Positions 35,317 to 49,000 of a stretch of 64,000 nucleotides of DNA are shown here, piece after piece. How positions within the stretch are numbered: position 1 is the stretch's first letter; each line of letters starts with the position of its first letter. A program made the position numbers and the translations under genes. Source of the stretch: Pholiota molesta (Eukaryota > Basidiomycota > Agaricomycetes > Agaricales > Strophariaceae); NCBI GenBank assembly GCA_014925825.1, contig JACGCK010000002.1:1240001-1304000 (forward strand). The letters are read 5' to 3'. The notes below the pieces were generated by a model, which was given only the letters and a program-made list of their open reading frames with translations, was not told the origin of the DNA and did no database searches.

Positions 35317-38170
35317 TTAATGGCAAGAAGCACAATTTTGTTCGCTGTTACTGTTATTGCTGAAGGCGCTGACACTGAGAGGGTCTTTGCTTCCAGGAAC
35401 ATCCATGCTTGGATTCGCCTTGAAGAACGAGTTGGGCTTGAACGTCACACTGAGGTGCTCGACTGGCATCCTATAGAATAGCAGACACATTAGCGAGAGA
35501 GGTTGGCAAAAAAATGTGCGATACATACACAGGCCAATCTTCAGGACGAGGGATATGCGTTGTTCCAACGGTCACATAGAGCAGGATATCCTGGTTCTCA
35601 ACAGGCAACTCGCCCTTGACCCAAGAGCTGATGGAATCCTCCGGGTCGTCCTGCGTCTGAGGGACGTACTTTCCAGCAGGCCACACGCGCACCGACCCGT
35701 TCTCGCCGTCCTCGACATCCCGGCAGACCCAGACCGTGTTCCTCAGGAACCCAGCGCGCTTCGCAGCCCACCCGTCCAGCTTGGCCATCATCGGCGTCGC
35801 GCCGCCCTTGACGCCGACGGAGTACCCGACGTCCTTGCCCGAGGCATAATGCTGCCGCGCGGGGTTGACGATGCGCCACCTGCGCTCCTTCGCGAAGTCG
35901 TACGGGCGGCCGGCCTCGTTCTTGATGACGGTGTCCTTGGAGTAGAACGCGTTGCCGGCGAAGTTGTCTTTGGAGCCCGTGGCGGCGTCGACGGGGAAGA
36001 TGTCCGACTCGACGAGGCTGTTGTTCACGCCGTCGATCATGGGGTCGACGCGGATGCTGAACATGTGCTGATGGTACTGGGCGTTGATGTTGGGGGCTAC
36101 AGTGGTACCGAAGGGATTGGGCTCGTTATCCCTTGCGAGATAAACGGAGAGGATCCCAGTCAGGCGGATCTCGAATTCGATGCTTCCATCCTGATAGAAG
36201 TGGTAATTCCAGACGTATTCTGGGTTATATGTTTAGGCTCAGGGTCAATGTTGAACGAAGAAGGGCGCTCACCATAGTTTGCAAGAGTGCAAACCATGCT
36301 AATAACGAGTCTCCTTCTCCTGACGGTTTGGCTCCTGCCATTGGGCCTGTAGTCGGTGTGTTTCCAGAGAACACCAGCGTCCTCTTCGTGGATGCAAATG
36401 ACGTTCTTGATGACGAAGGCACTTCCATCGTTGGTGATAAACGCGCCGGGCTGTCCCGCAAACCAAATCAGTCCCCGGTCACAAAGACTGGCCAAACTAT
36501 TTAACGCACCATATAATGAATCTGTCCAAGGCAATCACATCCGAGGGAGAGCTCGTTCGCCATCGTGCCCATACCGTATTCGCCCCTAACCCGAAGTTTA
36601 ATTACGCGATGATGTCATGAGCAGCATTCGACTTACGAATCAAAAGCGAATTTCCTGGGATGAGGGGACTCGGGAGCACCATAAGGAACGACCATCTCCG
36701 CTAACGAGAGGCGATAAAAGATAGGCCTGACCTCACCATTGTCGTTGTAGGTGACCGTGGAAAGCGCGATACCCTCCCGATGGGTGAAAGCTTTGAAAGT
36801 GCAGAGTAAATATTCAGTCATCCACCAACGACAGCCGAGAAACTCACCAATATGCATTTTCCAGTTCTGCCACTCCAGGACATGGCCGTCGATCTTGAAG
36901 CTGACGCCCTCGGGCTGCACGATATGGAGAGGCTTCAGGTCTGTCCTTGGGTGATATCCACCTTCTTGCGTCTTTTCCATCAAGTCGGGGAGGAAGTCCC
37001 AGGCCTTGCTAGGCGGGGGGACACGCTCGCGTCCGGAAGCGGCAAACGAGTCTGCTGCAAGCGGGGGTGGTGCAGTGCTGTAAGAGCTGAGCTTAGCGGA
37101 GCCGTCCTCGGCGCGATTGTAGTGCGCAGGGAAATCTTGGACAGTGTTAATATTGGACAGGGGTACATGAAGGAAAAGTAATGAAGCTTACCGACATGGA
37201 GGAGTTCCTTGGTGTTGACATCGATTATGGGGATAAAGTCCTATGAAGCAGGTAATGAGCAGCTATTGAAAATAATTATCAGGCTATAAGCATACCATTG
37301 GGTGGGCGTAGAGATTGTCATGGGGTGAGAAACGTGCATATACAAGACCTTGTTGCACGCGGCGCTTCTGAGGGAACCTGTCGTCGTATCCTATTGACCA
37401 TCCATCGCAGAAGATCTGTTCGGGCTCGATACCTGACAAGGGAGGGGTTCAATATTGTATGAGATGAGATACATACTGGTGGTGCTCACCGACGTCCTTC
37501 GCCAACTTCTGTACCACCGGGTTGTTTTTCACGACATCTTCACACGCAATAAGCTCTTCCGGCGAAATTTGGGGGTGGTATTCTTCGGGAAGAATAGTCA
37601 AAGTATCCATTTCCCACTCTCCGTTGGGATTCAGAATAAGGGTCGCATTGTATCCCCGGCTAAAGGATATGGTCAGCATTAATTTAGAATAAAATAAAAG
37701 TATCATGTATTTGCTCACCCATTCACAAGATCCAAGAACTACGTTCTACCATGTCAGTCGCTCTATAACGCTATGAAGGGACAAACAACTTACATCACTC
37801 TCAGCTTTCCTGATGATAGGTACAGGCTGCTCCGGCTTCGCTCCTGGGCTCAGAGGAATTCCAAGATATGCAAGAACGGCCTTCTTGGTGGGGGGAAGAA
37901 GACAGCAAGTGATGAACTTGATCGCTTTAACTTCGGTCTTCGCCGCGAGATGGCGCCTGATTGTCAGGGCCACCGCAGTGATCTGCACAGTGATGTCATT
38001 CAATTATGTGTCCCCCTGAGCGACATTTCTGAACGTACCTCGTCGGGAGTCAAGGGGTCTAACGGGTGCTTAAATGCTGTCGGCGCTCCTTTGGAATCAG
38101 AAGGAGGCTTGATGCCAGTCACGGTGCTGGGCACAGCGGTGGTGCTCGGTCCTGTTCCATCTGGGCTCAT
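35317..38170 (-). CDS. Copper amine oxidase (topaquinone enzyme)
   Basis: Oxidises primary amines to aldehydes with release of ammonia and hydrogen peroxide, using Cu(II) and topaquinone made from an active-site Tyr. Start MSPDGTGPSTTAVPSTVTG at 38170. The N-terminal domains are read across introns (ITAVALTIRRHL). The catalytic region has RLSLAEMVVPYG, HPRKFAFD (base Asp), YGMGTMANELSLGCDCLG, and the cofactor motif TLANYEY made by splicing at about 36226-36272. Copper ligands fit QYHQHMFS. The end is EHLSVTFKPNSFF then NSNSEQNCASCH, TAA at 35317-35319. At about 670 residues it is full length. No C-terminal SKL-type peroxisome signal and no signal peptide is visible. All key residues are present. 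Confidence 0.93.
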
Positions 38171-38251
38171 TGCGAATTCTGATGTATGTCAATAGGCTAT
38201 TGAACAAGTGGGAGCGATATTAGCTATAGGTGCCGCACGAAATAAGCTTAG

Positions 38252-38259
38252 TATATATA
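38252..38259 (-). promoter_or_regulatory. TATA element of the amine oxidase gene
   Basis: TATATATA about 80 bases upstream of the ATG at 38168-38170. Role inferred from position only. Confidence 0.4.
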
Positions 38260-39674
38260 CCTCAGGTTGTGCTAATCTTGATTCTTGATGTCTTTATCGA
38301 GTCCTGATGGACCTCTGTAAAACAGACGTTGGATGGGAACGACTTCGACGGAAGGGGGTGTGTCCTGAGAAATGGAAGGCAGGTAATTTCATGCAGCCTT
38401 TCACTGACTTATAAACGCTCCCAAGGCAATGTGGATCACCTGATTTGACGACAAAGCAAGATACTTAGATAGCAGCTGATAGCAGCCGTACATCTTATCT
38501 CACGGGGCCAGCATGAAACGAGGAAGACTACATAGATAGGAACCTCGGAATGTCAGAAAATTTGAAAATCCATGCCAGACGCGATCTCTCTCTGGGACGA
38601 ATGAATGCAAAATGCGTAGATAAACATACCACCCGGTAGTGTTGGTAGTTCTGGAATATCGCCATTGCAAAACTTCATGAAATGTCAGAGAATCCGGGGT
38701 CATCGGAGCTTTATCATCGTGGTGGGAGCGCTTCAAAGCTTTTGAGTATGCTTTTTGACTCTGTGATCTTGCTGTGATCATCGTCATGCTTGGAGTCCTA
38801 TTATTAGACGCCCAATTAATGGCCATGATGATCATAAGATGATCTTTGCGAAGCGTTGAGTCAACCTCGAGCTCCATCTACTACTCGAAAACATTCTGGT
38901 TCGATCTGGAGTCTTCTGGAATTGGCGAAAGCATCTGCAGTGAAATTTCATAGATAATTAGAATTAGGAATAGCTTACACTCTGACAAGAAATCTCTTTC
39001 CTTTAAGTACTACATTTCGACCTCTTCGACAAATTCAAGATACTAGACTCAGATAGGCGCAATCAGATAGGTGATTTGAAACGCATCTTCCGAATTTCGG
39101 ACTGCTATGATCGTGAGTGTGTGGGACCGAATTTCTCTTTCATAAAGTCCTGAATTTGTTTTTTGTCGAGAAGATGATGAAAGTTGAGAAGAGTGTGATC
39201 TGATCTACTCTGATGGGAGAACAGAAGTTCGACTAGGACTGAGCTTCAAGAGTAGTCCCAAAGGAGTGAAGTTATTTAACGTTATCTGTGCACGTAGTCC
39301 TTTTCTTCCTCACCCCCGGTACTCGATAAGGAGTCAGATATTAGGAAGCATTTTTGAAATGAAATTGATAAGATAAAAGATAAGATATATGGAATGATGC
39401 TACGTCAGTAGTTAAAATGATCCAAATGTCCCAATCACATAGGAGTTTATGATTGCATTACGGCGCTGCAATTCCTTCTAGTACGACTCCAATAATGTCC
39501 ATGAAGTGTGAAGGAATTTTGTTGGAGGAGGGCGTGACATTTTATTTGGGTGACACACGTGATAACATTACGTGACCAGTCGCGTCCTCATGTGTTGGTT
39601 TATGAGATTCTGTATGTGCTGAGTGCTAAGTCAATTCTAATCTTCCACAATTCGCATCGTCCAGGGCTTTCCGC
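38260..39674. other. Divergent intergenic region upstream of SMC4
   Basis: No convincing gene. A 125-codon minus-strand ORF (38500-38877) has an ATG but no domain character. Near SMC4 there is a CACGTG E-box (39556-39561) and a CRE/ATF-like TTACGTGA (39568-39575), about 100-120 bases before the ATG. They could be Cbf1-type and bZIP sites. Confidence 0.5.
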
Positions 39675-42600
39675 ATGCCGCCTCGCCGCTCATCCCGCGC
39701 GCCTAGCGGCGCCGCCGAGCCTGCTCAAGCCGAATCGCTTCCTGCCAAACGCAAACGCGGTCAAGCCGCAGAACCTGCAGCCGAAGAGAAAGAAAACGTC
39801 GCGAAGCCGGCTTCGCGGACGCGTCGCAGCGTCTCTGCGAAGCCACCCAGTACCGGTGTTCCGAATTCAAGGAAGTCATCACGCTCTAAAGTCTCCTTGC
39901 CCGACGTGGTCGAGTCGGAAAATGAAGACCAATCAGACGCTCCGCCTCCCGTGAAGAAAGCGAGGCCATCAATCGAGAGCAGGGAGGAGGAAGATGCAAA
40001 TGCGGAAGAGGGAGAGGAGGAAAGTGCTCCTGTGAAGCCAAGAAGGGGGAGGAGGGCAGCTAGTGTGAACAAAGCCGCTCCTGCTGAAATGGATGTCGAT
40101 GCCGACGTCCCTTCCAAGCCAGCAAGTCGTCGCACGTCCACTCGTACTGCTACCGCATCTACTGGCAGTCGCACCAGCGTCGGATCAGCGAAGTCCGGGG
40201 GAGCATCTGGATCAGCCCGCCTGAAGGAGGTTGAAGAGGACGAGGACGAGGAGGAAGAGGATGTTCAACCTGTCAAAGGGCGTCGCGCAGCTGCTAAACC
40301 AGGCAAACGTGCTACTGCTAAAGTCGTCCAATCGGACGATGATGAAGTAGAAGCATCCGCTGCATCGGAGTACGATGAAGAGGAGGTCAAACCAACTCGC
40401 AGAGGACGCATAGCGAAGGCCCCCGTTAATCGCAAAGGCAAAGCACCTGCGAAGAAAGTTCCAAAAGCCGTCAAAATAGAGGATTCGGACAGCGATACAT
40501 CTGCGCCGCCCTCAGCCCAACCTCGAGCTGCAATGAAGAAGGCTGTCGAAAAAGCACCCACTCCCGAAGCAGAGCCAGAGGAAGAGGAAGAAGAACAGTC
40601 CCTTTTCGAACCAGCTCCTCCTCCTTCTATCCCTGTCCCTTCAACCTTGCCCCAGATTCCAGAAGAGCCAGCTGGTCCCAAATCGCGCTTGGTAATCCAC
40701 AAGATGGCACTCGTTAACTTCAAGAGTTATGCCGGCCGACAGGAAATTGGGCCTTTCCATAAAGTAAGCACTATTGTAATTTCTAATTCAATAAGCGTTG
40801 ATCCTCTCATAGTCTTTCTCTTCAATTGTGGGACCCAATGGATCTGGAAAATCAAACACTATCGATGCGTTGCTATTTGTTTTTGGTTATCGCGCCTCAA
40901 AAATGCGACAAGGCAAGATTTCGGAGTTGATTCATAATTCTGCCAATTATCCGGACCTCGACGAGTGCAGTGTCGAAGTTCATTTCCGCGACATTATTGA
41001 CCTCGTGAGTATTGCCCGTGTTGATAATTTTGATATTGAGCTTATATTTTTCGCAGCCGGGTCCTGACGCCTTCAAGCTTGTTCCTGGTTCGCAATTAGT
41101 TGTCGCCCGTACTGCTTACAAGAATAACGCTAGCAAGTATACCATAAATGGGCGCATGAGTAGTTACTCTGAGGTCCAAACCTTGCTGAAAGGACGTGGA
41201 ATTGATCTTGATCATAATCGATTCCTCATTCTTCAAGTACGTCCAACTATTTCTCGTCTTACAGGGTCCTCAAAATTTAATTGTTATAAAGGGAGAGGTA
41301 GAATCGATTGCCCAGATGAAACCCAAAGCGCCCACGGAGCACGAGGATGGCCTCCTGGAATACCTCGAGGACATTATCGGCACATCGAGATTCAAGCAAC
41401 CAATCGACGAAGCTTTTGTCGAAATGGAGCGGCTGTCAGAGGATCGTCAAATGAAGCTGAACCGACTTCGACACGTCGAGAAGGAGAAACTTGCCTTGGA
41501 AGCCAAGAAGAAAGAGGCCGAGGATTATCTTCGCTTGAAGAATGATCTTGTTCGCGCGCTGTCACGACAATACCAGTGGTATCTATGGAGGAGCTTTGTC
41601 GCAGAGGAGAAGTTGAACGAGAAAGCAGTAAGTATTTTTTACCCCAACTCTTCTCTACGTAGCTGATCCTCTGCCATCTCGTTCTTTAGGAGGATATCAG
41701 GGGTTCATTGAATAAGGAAACAGAACAGCATCAGGGCGACATCGAGCATTTGGCATCGCTAAGGCAGTACTACGAAGAAAAGGAGAAAACCTATGCGGTA
41801 CTTTTATATTCTCCTTCACTTGTCCACTCAAAGTTAACAATTCTTGCAGGATGTTCAAACGATAGCTAAAAAAGCCGTCAAGGAACTTGCTGAGCATGAG
41901 AAACGCGAGATTGGTCTTCAAGAACGCCGAAAGCATGCTTCTACTAAGGCCAAGAAGCTCAAAAAATCTGTTCAGGAGGTGCGACCTGCCGTTTTTCTAA
42001 AATATCGTTCCGCACTAACTCTCAAGCCAGGACACGGCTGCAAGAAAAACGGCGCTCCATACAATCGAGGACAGCACTTCAAAGATGAAGAAAGAGAAGA
42101 GCAAATTGGAGGAATACGAACTGTCTCTTGAGGAGGAAGAAAAGATCTTAGAAGGCATTCGCGATAGTTTGAAAGGTATAGATCGAGTGTTATCTTCCAC
42201 ATTTTGTCGACTAACTTTCTTATAGACAAAACCCAGGTTTTCCACGACAAGATCCAAATCAAGCAGAAGGAGTTACAGCCATGGACTGCTAAGATCAATG
42301 CTAAGCAGGCTGAGATCGATGTCGCTATCAGTGAACGCGATGCTCTCGCGAAGAAAGCGGAGGCCTTGAAATCTCAATGCAAGGAAGCTGACGAGACTTA
42401 CGAAGCACTTAAAGAAGATTACAAGATTAAGGTAAACTCAATTTTCATGCAACGAAAGACAGTACACTAATTTTTCATAGTCGGCCCGCTACAATGAGCT
42501 GAAGAGCGAGAGAAGCCAGCTTCAACAACAAATCCAGAGTGCTGAAAGGAAGCAAAAGGTTTGTGAAGTCCAGTTATTCGAGAACCGTGCTAATTCTACC

Positions 42601-45543
42601 TATCAGGATGCTCAAGATCGCGTGACAGAATGGCGAGGAAAAGCTAGTGCCACTCGGAATAAGGTTGAGGAAGCCAGGGCCAATCAGTCAGAGAACAGAT
42701 CTCAGAACAATGTGCTGGACTCCCTGACTAGAATGAAGGATGCCGGAAGGATCGAGGGTTTCCATGTAAGTCTGATTCATGGGATGAATTGGCCTCTCAA
42801 ATTGACCAATCTGATTTTCCTTGCTTCCAGGGACGACTGGGAAACCTTGGAGCTATTCCAGACAAGTACGATGTCGCCATTTCCACAGCCTGTGGATCTA
42901 ACTTGAATTTCATGGTTGTCGACCGAGTTACCGAAGCGCAAGCGTGCATCGAGTACTTGCGAAAGAACAACGTTGGCCGTGCATCTTTCATGGTTCTAGA
43001 GAAGCTTGGAACAGGCCCAGTAGAACGAATCAACGCCCCTGAAGGTGTCCCGCGGCTCTACGACCTCGTCACCCCCAGAGATCCAAAGTACGCGCCCGCT
43101 TTCTTCAAGGCCATGGGCAATACACTAGTCGCCAACGATATGGATCAGGCAAACCGCATCGCGTTCTCCGGGACCAAGCGGTGGCGAGTGGTCACTCTCG
43201 ATGGTGCATTGATTGAATCATCAGGAGCTATGTCGGGTGGTGGTAACTCAGTCTCTCGCGGGGCGATGAGCTCCAAACAGGCTGCTGCGACGGTGTCACC
43301 GGCAACCGTGAAGGGTTACGAACGTGATAATGAGCAGGCGAATCAAGAGCTCCAGAAGGCGTCGGCAGAACTCCGAGATGCTGAGGCTGAACTGGAACGT
43401 CTACGAACCAGGGGCCCCGCCATTGATCTCGAATACCAGAAGATTGGTATGGATATCGAGAATGTGAAGATGCGAATTACACAGGCTGAGAAGCGGGTCA
43501 GGGAGTTAAGGTATGTGTTTCTTTTTCATTCGGCGAGATGGAATGGCTAAAACGAGGCGTATTAGTTCTCACAACAAGCCAAATACTGGAGATCTCGCTC
43601 GCATATCAAAACTCGAGAAGGAGATCGCGGAATCTCAGGCTGGTCTTGATGAACTTCAAGAAAGGACGGCTCAGATCGAGCAAGATATCAAGGATCTAGA
43701 AAAGAGGATTCTAGAGATCGGTGGCTCCAAATTGCTCACTCAGAAATCCAAAGTCGAAGGGATACGACTGCACATCACTCTGGCCAATGACGAAATCACC
43801 AAAGCTGAAATGGCCAAAGGCAAGGCGGAGAAAGATGCAGTCAAGCTGGAGAGCAACCTCGTTACCAACCAGGAAGCTTTGGAAGCTGTAGAGGCTGAGC
43901 TTTTGGACCTAGTAAAGAACATCGATGAGCTGGAGGTATATGTGAACTCCCTGAAGGAAGAAGTTGAGAATGCTCAGACTGCAGCGGAAAGCTCTAAAGA
44001 GGAGTTGGACAAGCTGAAGAAAGACTTGGACGAGCAAGAGGAGCACATTGCTGAATTTAGGAAACGAGAGGTATTTCGACTTTATTTTCATATTATATCA
44101 TCCTTTAACAATGATTTTCCAGGCGAAACTCAAACACGACTTGGCAGAAACAGAGAAAGAGTTGGCAAATAACTCTCGTATGATCGATGATCTCAATGAC
44201 AAGCACGACGCACTTGCACTGGAGGATGTCGAGTGAGTTTTCTTGTTCAACATTGTGTTCGATAGGATATTCAACCAAAGTATTATAGCGAGGACGACGA
44301 AGACGAGGAGGCCAATGGAGAACAAGAACAAGAGAACACTCCTGAGGCCGCTGCTGATGACCAACCCATGGAAGAGAATGAGGATGAGGAAGCGCCTGTT
44401 AAGACTGAAGATGGCGTTAAACCAGAACCCAAGGGCAAGTCGGCTGCTCGCAAAGCGAAGGCACAGACCACGCCGTCGGGTGAACTCCACGTATATTCCA
44501 CTGACGAGTTGAAGAAATATAAGAAGGAGGAGATTTTGGCCGACGTTGCATATCTTGATGGTAAGTGTTGCATGTTCATTTGATTTGCTTCTTCTCATTT
44601 TTTCCTCTCTGAAATAGAGAGAATCAAAAAGGCTAGGCCAGACCTTACCGTTTTGAAGGAATACAAGCAAAGAGAACAAGAGTTCTTCAATCGTGCAAAG
44701 GATTTGGATCAGATAACACACGAGAGGGATACCCAGAAGGCCCATTACGACGGTTTGAGGAAGCAGCGCCTCGATGAATTCATGGCAGGATTCAATCTAA
44801 TCTCGTTGAAGCTCAAGGAGATGTATCAAGTACGTTTTCGTATACTTAATTGTTCTGGTTCGTTATCTGATGTTGTACATCTCAGATGATCACCCTGGGC
44901 GGTAATGCTGAACTTGAGCTCGTCGATAGCTTGGATCCATTCTCCGAAGGAATTATCTTCAGTGTCATGCCGCCGAAGAAGAGTTGGAAGAACATTTCGA
45001 ATTTATCTGGTGGCGAAAAGGTATGTTTCTTATTGTTTTCTCTAACCGATCGATAATAAATATCTTTTCTGCAGACACTGAGTTCTCTGGCTTTGGTCTT
45101 CGCTCTTCACGTATTTAAGGTGGGAAATTCAAGTTGCAATAATTTCAATTCTCTCTAACTGTTTGATCAATTCCTAGCCAACCCCATTATATTTCATGGA
45201 TGAGATCGATGCCGCCCTCGATTTCCGAAATGTTTCCATCGTTGCGAACTACATCAAAGATAGAACCAAGAATGCTCAGTTTATTATCATCTCTCTTCGG
45301 TACGTCTGCACATGTGCCTGCCTTTGGTTGCATCTAAATCCGCGATCAGAAACGACATGTTCGAGCTCAGTCACCGACTTATCGGAATTTATAAGACTTC
45401 AAATGCTACTCGAAGTATGAACATTCCCTCATGATAAAGAGAACTATTACTGACTTCACTTTGTAGGTATCTCGATCGACAATCACGCACTTCAGACGAC
45501 CATTCCTAAACACCCACCAGCAAGCACTAAAGTTGTCGCTTAG
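39675..45543 (+). CDS. SMC4: Condensin ATPase subunit SMC4
   Basis: Core ATPase of condensin, partner of SMC2; folds and segregates chromosomes. Start MPPRRSSRAPSGAAEPA at 39675. Residues 1-340 are a disordered extension of alternating basic and acidic tracts. The head begins LVIHKMALVNFKSYAGRQEI, with Walker A IVGPNGSGKSNTIDALLFVF. The SMC4-type GEVESIAQMKPKAPTEHEDG follows. The first coil runs to the hinge (GRLGNLGAIPDKYDVAIS, LDGALIESSGAMSGGG), then the second coil. The ABC signature NLSGGEKTLSSLALVFALHV, Walker B LYFMDEIDAALD and the H/D-loop region FIIISLRNDMFELSHRLIGI close the head. TAG at 45541-45543. About 17 introns and roughly 1,500 residues. All catalytic motifs are intact. An acidic, Lys-rich insert lies in the second arm near 44285-44470. 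Confidence 0.97.
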
Positions 45544-46026
45544 AACTAACTTGCATATCTCTCTTGTCGTCTAATTTGGTCAATTACCTGTCGCCCCTGT
45601 AACATTTCCCTATTATGACTGTATATCTTAATGGCATCTTTCTTCCCTGTGTAAACCTTTGAGACAAGGGTTAGGAATTGTGGATGTGCTATTCGGTCAA
45701 AGCCATAGGCGCCCAGAATTAACATTCTTCTGGAATCTGGCTGACCGTGGCACCAGATATGAAATCAGTTGATCCTTAAAGTAACTATCGGTCGGGTGCA
45801 AATTTCAATTAGGAGGCTGGCCGCCCATCGACAATTTGACTCTGTTACCAGCAGTACTCTAGATATTTATCAGGTTTTGCGAAGCTATTTCCAAGGCGTT
45901 TTTGTCAGTTTTGACTTGAGGTACTTAGTACTTACAAGTACGGCACTGCGGCAAACTCTGCATTAGGTAATATTCCTGATGAATTTGGAACTCACTAGCT
46001 CCTGACAGGGATTAAGCACCACCCCG
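45544..46026. other. Intergenic region between co-directional genes
   Basis: 3' UTR of SMC4 and promoter of the DUF726 gene. No coding sequence recognised. Confidence 0.6.
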
Positions 46027-49000
46027 ATGCCAGCGTCTTCGTTTCCGCCTCCAAAAGACATCTTCGACGACGATGACGATGGCTGGCAGGATATGCCTGT
46101 TATCAGAGAGGATACTTCCGCGAGTGGCCTGGATGAAGAAGACCAGAAGAAATACCATTACCAGTCCTCCGCGAAGGCAGCTTCGACGACCAATGCTACG
46201 GGCAATCTCATAGATGTTGATGATCTTGGAAATGAATGGCGATCTAAACTGGACCAGAATGAGAGCGAATATACACGGCTAAGAGTCAATGAAGAAGAAG
46301 AGGCGGACGAAGTGCATCTGCGCACTAAATACCTATTCGATGAAGACAAGGCTATGACTCCGCTCAGTCAGATGCAGCAGACAAAGAACCTACTCACGGA
46401 AGCGCAACGCATCGCATACGTTGGATTATGCTCGCTGACGAGTCGGGAGATGGTGCAGCAATTCAAGCTGGTCCAGAAGAAGGAATTCAAATCCTCAATC
46501 GCGAACATGGAACTCTGGGCTCTTAAGATTATGGGACGCTTGTACTATCATATGGAACTGGAAACTCAAGGTAAGCTTGAATATCTACCTCCTCAACAAT
46601 AACTTGACCTTGATCTACAGAACAGAAGATGATTGAGAGTCTGGCAGAGCATGGAGTCATACCCGATGACCTTGTCCCTCCTCTGATGACCACCCATACT
46701 GTTGCGAATCCGGAATACGATCCTGAAGAGGCGCGGAGACAGAGAGAAGACTTGTCCAATCAATTGCAGGAAGAAGAGGGCTCCGATGAAGAATCAATAT
46801 CCGACCAAACACTCGTGAACGAACCATCATCTTCGAGTCCGGCTCCAGAGGACGGAAATAAGACGCCCACCGCTACCACAAGCCCGCGAGAGACTTCTAC
46901 ATCGCAGGATGCGAGCCCTAAATCACCTGAAGAAGCCACGCCTCTTAAACAAGTACCGTTGACCAAGAAGGTTCTGAAAGAGAGCTCGACGGCCGCCATT
47001 CCTGGAGTGTCCACCTCGCTTTCATCCACAGATGAGAACGTCACTCTAGATATCCGTTGGACGGTGCTCTGCGACCTATTCCTTATTCTCATTGCCGATA
47101 GCGTTTATGACGCTCGATCGAGAGTCCTCCTGGAACAGGTTGCGCTCAAGCTAGGCCTTGGATGGTTGGACGTGGTAAAATTCGAAAGTCGAGTAACTCA
47201 GGCTCTGGAAATTCAGGAAGATATCGAAACACTGGAGCAAGCAGCTCTGGTCGAAGGCGTCCGGAAAGCAGGGAACAAGAGACGATATGTGATGTTGGGC
47301 TTGGCCACTCTTGGTACGCTTATTGTATCACTTTGTACCGCTTCTTCATATTTATCACATTACCGTAGGTGGTGGGCTTGTCATCGGCCTTTCAGCTGGC
47401 CTCCTTGCACCTGTTATTGGACTGGGTTTGGCGGGTGCTTTGTCGACAGTCGGAATTGGTGGAAGTGCGGCCTTTTGGGTGGCACAGCCGGCGCAGCAGT
47501 TATTACAACTGGCGGTGTTTTAACTGGCTCAGGAATTGCGGTTCGTGGTATGCTTCACCGAACACAGCAAGTTCGAACTTTCGACATATTACCTCTACAC
47601 AACAATAAACGCGTGAATTGTATTCTCACTGTCCCTGGGTGAGATCAACTTGTCTATTTTTTTCCCTCCCTCACTAACTTTCTTTACAGATTTCTGAATG
47701 GAATGAACGATGATGTTCGACTACCGTTCAGCGTTTTGGATCCGATTGTAGGAGACGTGTTTAGTGTTCTCTGGGAGCCAGAAATGATCAGGGAAACGGG
47801 TAGCGCACTGGGAATTTTGACAGGGGAGGTCCTTTCGCAAATCGGAATGACAGTTCTTCAAGCCACAATCATGACAGGTCTTATGACTGCCTTACAATGG
47901 CCTATGAGTGCGTATACTGCGTTGTCCCTATTTTATCTTTCTAATTACACGTCGATAATACAGTCTTGACCAAACTTGGCTATCTTATCGATAATCCCTG
48001 GAGTAATGCTCTCGATCGTGCAAAGGCGGCAGGTCGAGTCCTCGCCGACGTACTCATACAACGCCATCTCGGCGTTCGACCCATCACCCTCATTGGTTTC
48101 TCCCTCGGTGCGCGTGTGATCTTCTATGCCCTCCTCGAGCTGGCAAAGCAGAAGCAATTCGGAATTGTGCAAGATGTGTTCCTTCTTGGCGCTACATTGA
48201 CCGTTTCACAGAAGCAGTGGTGTGAAACGCGTTCTGTCGTCTCAGGGCGCTATGTCAATGCATATGCGAAGAACGATTGGGTGTTGAACTATTTGTTCAG
48301 GGCGTCGAGTGGTGCAGTAGGCACCGTCGCTGGGTTGCGGCCGATCGAAGGTGTACCGGGACTTGAGAACATCGATGTCACGGACAAGATTGCTGGGCAT
48401 ATGAGTTATCGTACCTTCATGCCTTTGATCCTTGATCAGCTCGGTTTCCCTGTCTTTTCTGATTACTTTGACGAACCAGAGGTAACGTTCTTCGATGGTG
48501 CTATTTTCTGCGTGAACTTATTATTGGCTATAATAGGAACCTGACTTTACGGAGGATAGGATCGTTGTAACGGAAGAGGATACAAAGAAAAAGTCCGGAT
48601 GGTTTTCACGGAAGAAAACGAACACAACTCCCCAGAAGCCGGTCTCTCGACCACCATCAACTTCTACATTTGCCAGCACAAAGCTACCCGAATCTGGTCC
48701 CGCTGCAGGAAAATCTACAGCGGATGCTGAATCGGAGGATGAAGATCTTCCTCCCCGAATGGATCACTCATCCACTAATTCTAGTGCGACGATAGATGCA
48801 ACGAGACTATCAGGCTCAGAGAACACACCAACACCTTCACGACCATCTACACCATCTAATGACCCCTCAGCGGCTTCGACATCGAAAATACCCCTTCATG
48901 CAGGCTTTGACCTGAATGCTATCAAGAACGTTCTGGAGGAGGTCAAACACGAATCCGAAAAATCTTCACAGACGCCGTCAAAAGCAGCGAAATCCATTGT

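Noticed and set aside
38500..38877. 125-codon minus-strand ORF with an ATG upstream of SMC4
   Set aside because: No domain, no promoter logic and ordinary composition; not enough to call a gene.
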